64,000 bases of DNA. Origin: Apostichopus japonicus. Taxonomy: Eukaryota; Echinodermata; Holothuroidea; Aspidochirotida; Stichopodidae. A model generated the notes under the pieces. That model did not search any database, was not told the DNA's origin, and saw only the letters and a program-made list of their open reading frames with translations. Of the stretch, positions 40,401-49,400 are shown one piece after another. How positions within the stretch are numbered: position 1 is the first letter of the stretch; the number at the start of each line of letters is the position of its first letter. A program made the translations under genes and the position numbers. The stretch spans positions 5,758,501-5,822,500 of the forward strand of contig NC_092569.1 in the NCBI RefSeq assembly GCF_037975245.1, read 5' to 3'.

Positions 40401-43400
40401 GAATGGTCTGAGAGTGACAAGACTGTTGCAGACTGATTTCTTATATCCCAAAAGAAAAACACTCACCAGTGAGAATGGTCTGAGAGTGATAAGACTGCTG
40501 CAGAGTGATTTCTTATATCCCAAAAGAAGAACACTCACCAATGAGAATAGTCTGAGAGTGATAAGATTGCTGCAAATGGATTTCTTATATCCCAAAAGAA
40601 ACACACTCATCAGTGAGAATGGTCTGAGAGTGACAAGACTGTTGCAGACCGATTTCTTATATCCCAAAAGAAAAACACTCAGCAGTGAGAATGGTCAGAG
40701 TGATAAGACTTCTGCAGACTGATTTCTTATATCCCAAAAGAAAAACACTCAGCAGTGAGAATGGTCTGAGAGTGATAAGACTGTTGCAGACTGATTTCTT
40801 ATATCCCAAAAGAAAAACACTCACCAGTGAGAATGGTCAGAGAGTGATAAGACTGTTGCAGACTGATTTCTTATATCCCAAAAGAAAAACACTCAGCAGT
40901 GAGAATGGTCTGAGAGTGATAAGACTGTTGCAGACTGATTTCTTATATCCCAAAAGAAAAACACTCACCAGTGAGAATGGTCTGAGAGTGATAAGACTTC
41001 TGCAGACTGATTTCTTATATCCCAAAAGAAAAACACTCACCAGTGAGAATGGTCAGAGAGTGATAAGACTTCTGCAGACTGATTTCTTATATCCCAAAAG
41101 AAAAACACTCACCAGTGAGAATGGTCTGAGAGTGATAAGACTGTTGCAGACTGATTTCTTATATCCCAGAAGAAAAACACTCACCAGTGAGAATGGTCTG
41201 AGAGTGATAAGACTTCTGCAGACTGATTTCTTATATCCCAAAAGAAAAACACTCACCAGTGAGAATGGTCTGAGAGTGATAAGACTGTTGCAGACTGATT
41301 TCTTATATCCCAGAAGAAAAACACTCACCAGTGAGAATGGTCTGAGAGTGAAACGACTGTTGCAGACTGATTTCTTATATCCCCAAATAAAAACACTCAC
41401 CAGTGAGAATGGTCTGAGAGTGAAACGACTGTTGCAGACTGACTTCTTATATCCCAAAAGAAAAACACTCACCAGTGAGAATGGTCTGAGAGTGATAAGA
41501 CTTCTGCAGACTGATTTCTCATATCCCAAAAGATAAACACTCACCAGTGAGAATGATCTGAGAGTGATAAGACTTCTGCAGACTGATTTCTTATATCCCA
41601 AAAGAAAAACACTCACCAGTGAGAATGGTCAGAGAGTGATAAGACTGCTGCAGACTGATTTCTTATATCCCAAAAGAAAAACACTCACCAGTGAGAATGG
41701 TCTGAGAGTGATAAGACTGCTGCAGACTGATTTCTTATATCCCAAAAGAGAAACACTCACCAGTGAGAATGGTCTTAGAGTGACAAGACTGCTGCAGACT
41801 GATTTCTTATATCCCAAAAGAAAAACACTCACCAGTGAGAATGGTCTGAGAGTGCTAAGACTGCTGCAGACTGATTTCTTATATCCCAAAAGAGAAACAC
41901 TCACCAGTGAGAATGGTCTGAGAGTGATAAGACTGCTGTAGAGTGATTTCTTATATTCCAAAAGAAGAACACTCACCAGTGAGAATGGTCTGAGAATGCT
42001 AAGACTGCTGCAGACCGATTTCTTATATCCCAAAAGAGAAACACTCACCAGTGAGAATGGTCTGAGAGTGACAAGACTGTTGCAGACTGATTTCTTATAT
42101 CCCTAAAGAGAAACACTCACCAGTGAGTATGGTCAGAGAGTGATAAGACTGCTGCAGAGTGATTTCTTATATCCCAAAAGAAGAACACTCACCAATGAGA
42201 ATGGTCTGAGAGTGATAAGATTGCTGCAAATGGATTTCTTATAACCCAAAAGAAACACACTCACAAGTGAGAATGGTCTGAGAGTGACAAGACTGTTGCA
42301 GACTGATTTCTTATATCCCAAAAGAAAAACACTCACCAGTGAGAATGGTCTGAGAGTGATAAGACTGCTGCAGAGTGATTTCTTATATCCCAAAAGAAGA
42401 ACACTCACCAATGAGAATAGTCTGAGAGTGATAAGATTGCTGCAAATGGATTTCTTATAACCCAAAAGAAACACACTCACAAGTGAGAATGGTCTGAGAG
42501 TGACAAGACTGTTGCAGACTGATTTCTTATATCCCAAAAGAAAAACACTCACCAGTGAGAATGGTCTGAGAGTGATAAGACTGCTGCAGAGTGATTTCTT
42601 GTATCCCAAAAGAAGAACACTCACCAATGAGAATAGTCTGAGAGTGATAAGATTGCTGCAAATGGATTTCTTATATCCCAAAAGAAACACACTCATCAGT
42701 GAGAATGGTCTGAGAGTGACAAGACTGTTGCAGACCGATTTCTTATATCCCAAAAGAAAAACACTCACCAGTGAGAATGGTCTGAGAGTGATAAGACTGC
42801 TGCAGAGTGATTTCTTATATCCCAAAAGAAGAACACTCACCAATGAGAATGGTCTGAGAGTGATAACATTGCTGCAAATGGATTTCTTATATCCCAAAAG
42901 AAACACACTCACCAGTGAGAATGGTCTGAGAGTGATAAGACTGCTGCAGATGGATTTCTTATATCCCAAAACTTAACTTTGCAGTCATCTCCACAGCTGG
43001 CCAAGTAATACTGTTTGTTAGGGTTGAAGTCCAAGTCACGTACAAGCTGGTTATGAGCGTTCTCTATTTTGTAGGCCTCTCTGTGGACAAATTAAAAAAG
43101 GGATATTAACAAACTTTTGTCTCAATATTTGGTTTAATCCTTTTCAAAGGTTTTAAGTGTTCATGTGCTAGTAGAATTCTCTGGTCAGGTCACAATGAAA
43201 TGCAATTTGCACGTCTCATTTTAACTAACAAATTTTAACAGAATATTATCACTCTTAAAAGAATAGTCAATGGGTTAATTTATTTGTGACTGAAACAAGA
43301 AAAGTATATTTTTATGCCTCCTGTGGTAAATTTGCAGTCAATTCCTACTATCAAATATCAAGATAACAACAAGTGAATGGGATGTGTTTGTACACAAAGT

Positions 43401-46400
43401 GAAACTTGAAGCAAACCAGGTCTGTCGTTGAACAACCATTAAAAAATGTGACGGCGGCTTCCGGTATAAGTGCAAACAAAGCATTTAGAGTGTTTGGAAC
43501 CTTGTTATCAAATGGATCAAATCTCAATTGACATGCTAAATATTTGATAAATACGATGACTTTGGCAAATCGGTCCACAAACTAGTTTTTTTATGTAAAA
43601 ACCTGAAAGTTTTAGCATTATTCCAAGTCTGGAACCTGGGTTGTCACAGATAAACATGGATTATCTACTAGATAAAACCACTCTCATTTTATCTACGATA
43701 CAAAATTCACTGTTGACAAACTACAATAAGCTTCCGTTATACCTGTTGATAATCCAACTTTATCTGTGATCAAGGGAGAAGTTAAAGGAGCCACTTTTCA
43801 CAGTATTAAAGAGGCCCATGGTTCAGGTAAGGTTTTGGCTAAAACCAGGGGTCACTTGAATGAAACATTAGGCATTATCTAATATATTATTTGTACTCCA
43901 TTTGACCTATAGATTTATTTTTGTTGTTTCATCTTAGCTTGGAAGGATTATTGCTTCTGAGAGTGGTTGATTGGTTTGGGTCAGTTGGAGAGAATATTTG
44001 TCCTCTGATCAGTTTTCACCCTTGTTAGTGATTATCCAGCAGGGTTCTCTTTCTTATGGAATAATTTTCTGCTGAAATGACTTTCTAACTTGAAAAGATT
44101 ACAAATTTGTTTCAAATGTTGAATTGGAAGCCACCCGATGTGTAAGTTGTAATCCATAAGCCCTTGTGGGCTTCCCCCACGTTTGTGGTCGCTTAAGCCT
44201 AAGCTTTAGCCTAAAAAAAAAAAAACCTACTTCATGGATCGTACATCCCATCCTCTAATCATAGTATCATTAGCGGTGGCAATCTGGGTATTGTTGTGAT
44301 GTGGGTTCCATCGACCCGCTGTGAATTTGGGATGACCTTTGGCCTCTAGAGCAACAGAGTTAGCAAGCTGTAGGGGGAGAGAGCCAGGATGAAGATAAAC
44401 AAAATATTAATAATATAAATCAGAAATGTTTAGAGAAATGAGAGGAGAGTTCAAGTCAATTGATTTACACTTGAGTAAACAAACAAAGATGGAAGAGGTT
44501 AAAAGCATAGCTGGGCAACCCTAGTAAAAACAACAAGGAACTTTTGACAGGCATAAAACAGCAGGTAAAAAAAAATTCCAAATATCGAATATAACTTTTT
44601 TTTATAATTTTTTTTTTTTTATAAATCTAACACTGTGAAGGTATAAATGAGTTGTTGTATAGTTTCAATTCTAGCGAATCCATTGAATACATGAAATGGA
44701 CTCAAAGATACATGGAGGGGAGGCGACGCTCATCTTGAAGAATAAATCACCAGCAACGAGTCATGCTAGATCCATCGCTTTGTGAATGTTCCATTAAAGG
44801 CACAGAATAATTACATCGGTTACTGAAGTAGTGTAGTGGAGTAGAAAAACTAAAATGTAGCGCATTTTGAAAACCCTAGATGACAACAAAATATTGTCAG
44901 AGTTCAGACAAAACGGGCTGTCAACTCGTTTTGAATTATCTTTACATCGGTGAAAAAGCACTAACCTTGGCTTCGGTATCACTGACGTTGAGATCCCAGA
45001 GAAGAATGTGAGTCTCGGTTAAAGAAATGACTCTACTGCCATCACTCTGAGGCTCCCAAAGGACGCTATGGAAACGGGAAACGACACCATGAACACAGGA
45101 AATTACAGGCATTGGAAGGAGACCCATCCAGCTTAAACTCCTCCTTCTATCTCAAGATTTATGATTTCAATACGAAGAAATGCAATTTGGCTTAAATGTT
45201 CTCTTCCCTCCACATTATCAAATGTTTGTATCCCATCCATCATATTAAAAGTGATTTGCTTCCCTCCATATTATCAAGGAGATATAAGTGACATACCTGC
45301 TGTGCAGGTATGCTCCTTAATGGCCTCAACTAAATAAAGGTTACACCATGACACTTCTAAACACTGTACTTTAAGCTGACTCTCCTAAATACATAAAAAT
45401 TCCCACACTACACAGGTTTAATCACTCAATCCCAAACCTCTAATCCTATCCTAGTCGGCCTACCTAACGGCACCTCCGAATCCCCTCTCCTGTAACTCAC
45501 TAAATCCCAAACCTCTAATCCTATCCTAGTCGGCCTACCTATCAACACTTCCGAATCCCCTGTACTCTTACTCGCTTAATCTCCTGTCCTCTTACTCACT
45601 CAATCCCAAACCTCCAATCCTAACCTAGTTGGCCTACCTAACGACACTTCCGAATCCCCTATCCTCTAGCTGACATAAAGGTTCCAGCGTTTTCGCCTGC
45701 GTAGAGTGTTCATCCTCTCCCTGTATCTCGGGTTCGTTAGCTGAATCATCCTCTGCCTCCGGTAGCTTCCATACCGTTGCATAAAACTGTGTCTTGTTGT
45801 CTACGACTGAAGAAAGAGAAATAAATCTATTTCATTATTGCATCATGAAAACACTCCTTGGATCGGGATTCTTACTGACCAAAAAATGAACAAAGAAAGT
45901 TGTGATGTCAAAAGTTTGGAAGCAAGGAAGTAGGAGGAAAACTGTTAGTTTTTTAACTTTCAAATAATTATCACAAGTTACTTGTTTCTATAAAGTTCAT
46001 GTATTTTGTTCAAATTCTTACTTTTGCTGTAGGTTGAGGCAAATATCTGTCGATCGCCTGGACTTGTTGTAAGTTGCCAAATTTCTCCTTCCCTGTGACG
46101 AAAAACCTTCTTGTTCAAGGAATTGTTGTCTTCATCAAACTGAAGTAAATGGACCTACAGTAGAGGAGGGTATATAAAAAAAGAAGAAAAGTAAATTTAA
46201 TCAAATGATAAAGATATTGTTTTCATTATGATACTATTGAGATGTGAGATGACAACATTTCATCAGAGAGACATCAATAACTGATACCTTTGTGCATCTA
46301 TAGTAGTATATACTGAGGCGGAAAGATGTCCATTAGGGCCTACACCAAAAGGCATTAATTAGAAGACGCACTTCTTTGCTCCTGGGGAGGCGGGGGGGGG

Positions 46401-49400
46401 GGGAGGGGGATCTCATTCTCATCACCTTTCTGTGTACATATTCAGTAATATTTACTTTATGAAAAACTTAAAAAAGGAGTGTTGCAATCACAGATGAAAC
46501 TTGTTATTGTTCAAACGTTTCAAAGATTGTCAATATTTTACCAGTGTGCGAGTATTTTGTATCAAAGTGACATTTAATATATCTTTCTTACTTTCCTACC
46601 TAAGCAAATGTTACAAGAGGAGAACCTTTGCAGGCTCTTGTGACAGCCAATACTCGTGTGGTAATCCACCAAAGAGGTTTTGATCAAAGTTTAACAGCAT
46701 CGTCTACAGACTCCCCCATAAACTGCAGTACTGTATCTGCTGGTTTCAGCTGTTTTACTATATCACCATAACCCTCTTACTCCACCTGTGTCCACTGTCC
46801 AGCATGGTAAACTAATGGTAACCATACTTGCACCATCTCTAATGTCTTTTACCTTCTTTCTTTCAGATTCTGTAGTATGTAGTACAATATGAACGGTGAA
46901 GCCAAGACAACACTCAAGACACATTTCTCTGGCCACAGGTTCACAGTTGACACTTTGATGACTGAAACCCATTGAGTTCTACAATGCAATGAACCTTTGG
47001 GTAACCTCCCGATACAGTTTGCCTCAGCAGTTGCAAGGCCTTTGCACCATTCAACCTCATGTTCTCAACATCCAAGTAGGGAATGACTAACCCTCCTCCC
47101 TCCCTCTTCCTCCACCCCCTCTTGACCCCCCACTGTCCTCTCTTCATCGCACATCATATCCATCTACACTCCACCATGTTTCCCTTCCTCATCCCCTTTC
47201 TTTCCATCTCCTCTTTCACCTCCATAACTAATTCCATCCCATTGTTACACCCCTCTGCAATGTTTATCTCCTTTAATAGCCCTGTCATCCTATCAACGCC
47301 TCTTTGTTCTGTATACGTTGCTTTATTCATTGTACAATCTAGATAGCTGTCTGTCTGTCTAGTATGTCTACTCTATTAAATGTGTCCTAAGGCTGTTTTC
47401 GTTTCAGTTACGCCCTGAAGAAGATTCTGCTAGGATAAAATTGTTAGGCCCTTTACTATTATATAAACTTTTAACATCAATCAAATTCAGCCTAAAACTT
47501 CTTAGGCACCAGAGTATTCAATTTGAGGAGAGCTCCTATATATAGAGACATGTATCTTCTAGTTTCTAGTTACAAATAGTAGGTACAATACATATTGAAT
47601 TAAAAAGGTTATTTTAACCTGCACTATTGGGAACAACTTGTGCATACTGTTAATGTCTGTTGCATTTTCAAAACTTTCAGTGTCTGTTTTAAATGGGATT
47701 TTATCAAAACTTTTGATTTCAGAAAAAACCAGCACTGAGAGCTTTCATAATTTATTAAAGGCATTGAATACTCGCGCACAAAGACACGTCTCATGCCAGT
47801 AATCTGACCTAGTTTCGAATGAGGTGTAACAGAAGTGCTAGATACCACCATCGATCCCAGAAAATACACACACAGGTTGCTAACGTCAGTAATTAGTGCA
47901 CAGTCGATACATGCAGCTACAGTCAATACCCACAACACAGTGTACATAGCAGCGATGGACATCTCAGGTCTAGATAAAAGATAACAAGGTATCACGTTTC
48001 ATTACTGTCTGCATTTTGTAGCGACACGAAAAAAACTTCACTTGCAAGCAACTTTTTCAGAGGGCGGCTCGCGGTTTGGGGCAAGTCTTCAATGCTTTTA
48101 AATGACATGACATGATGACATACATTTTTTATACCATTGATGTCATATGATAATGTAATACTGCAAAGTCAAGCAAAGAGCCACATGATACTGTTTAGTG
48201 ACAAGAGAAGTGTTTAAATTAGTGTTACAGTACTTACCTGGTTGAGAAGTGTTTATTAATTAGTGTTACAGTACTTACCTGGTTGTCACTTTTCAAAGAT
48301 TGCGTTCCCACCAGAAACTCAATGGTATCAGATTCGGCTGCTAACGAGGTCAGTGCTCGAGACTGTTCGGAAGAGAATTGGAAAAATGTCAAGTCGGTCA
48401 TGAACACAGGATGCATTAAGTTTGAGTACGTAATCTACGTATGCAGAATAAGTATTTACGACAATCTCAGGGTCTCTACACTATGGTACTTCATCAGCAA
48501 TATTCACATTGCCTTTAATTTATCATGGAGAAATCCACAGAGATAAAGCAATTTATTAGGGTTGGGTACAGTAGCCAGCTCAGTTGGCCAAATATTGGCA
48601 GATAGACAAATGTTTACAGATTATCATGTGGGTTTGTTAACTTTGTGAATTATTCTAGGCATTGTCATTATCATTTAGTTAATCTTACAATTTTGCAAGA
48701 TCCTCTAAAATGGAACATATAAATGACCTGCATTTTTTGCCCAATCTTGTCTGATTTTGATTGAAATTCCAGGACATGTTTATTAGTATTGTTTCTCTTT
48801 TATCCCTGCAAGGATGTGTTTATAATTTTCAGGTTCATCGACACTTCATCAAGAAAGCAAACAAGCATTGATCACTTCTTCATATAACAAAGATCCTGTG
48901 GAATTGGTCCGAGCTACTACAGTGCTAAATTGTTCTTTTAATGGACAGTGATAATTAATGAGAATCTTTCTGATGTTGCATTGTGGTTTAGTTTGTCATT
49001 CAACTTTGTGATTTCATTGCTGCGTCAACTTTCACACACTGTAAACTATGTACAGTGTCTGCCAATACAGCTAGATATGTTGAATATACTACTGTATGTA
49101 GAGTTAGGGACAACGATGAATCCAGCAATTGCTATAAGGCGGCGCGAAGTGCAAGTATCATCATGTGGGTTCCATGGGTCATGTGGGGGCCCGTGTTAGG
49201 GCCAATGGCAGGGTCTGGGGTCAGAGCCCCTGTCAGGGCCAATGGGGCAATGCCCCTGGAATCAATTTAAAATTCAATTGTCAACACTCTTCTTCACATT
49301 GTAAACTTTCCCCAAACCCTCTTGAGATGGAGGGGCTGAAGTATGCTTCCATTGCAACTATTCAAGTGGAAAACATCTTTTTGTTCTCTCATAATGGATA

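Noticed and set aside
39079-42970. CRISPR-like regular repeats
   Set aside because: No spacers: the whole 72-bp unit is repeated end to end, and its sequence is explained by exon 7 and its donor in a eukaryotic gene.
39192-42976. Long open frames (up to 283 codons) on the plus strand and up to 278 codons on the minus strand in the 72-bp array
   Set aside because: The unit is 24 codons long without a stop in several frames, so any array of it stays open. The plus frame is antisense to EIPR1, and the minus frames are not the EIPR1 frame, which stops at TGA directly after the donor.
45300-45335. A 33-nt micro-exon between EIPR1 exons 4 and 5 with a CAG|GTATGT donor
   Set aside because: It would disrupt the frame or introduce stops, and using the GTTAG|GTAGGC donor of exon 4 already gives a product of family length.
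47395-47460. Penelope-like element end (CCTGAAGAAGATTCTGCTAG) with a hammerhead ribozyme
   Set aside because: The phrase is suggestive of such an element's end, but no reverse-transcriptase or GIY-YIG sequence and no hammerhead core (CTGATGA...GAAA) is visible nearby.
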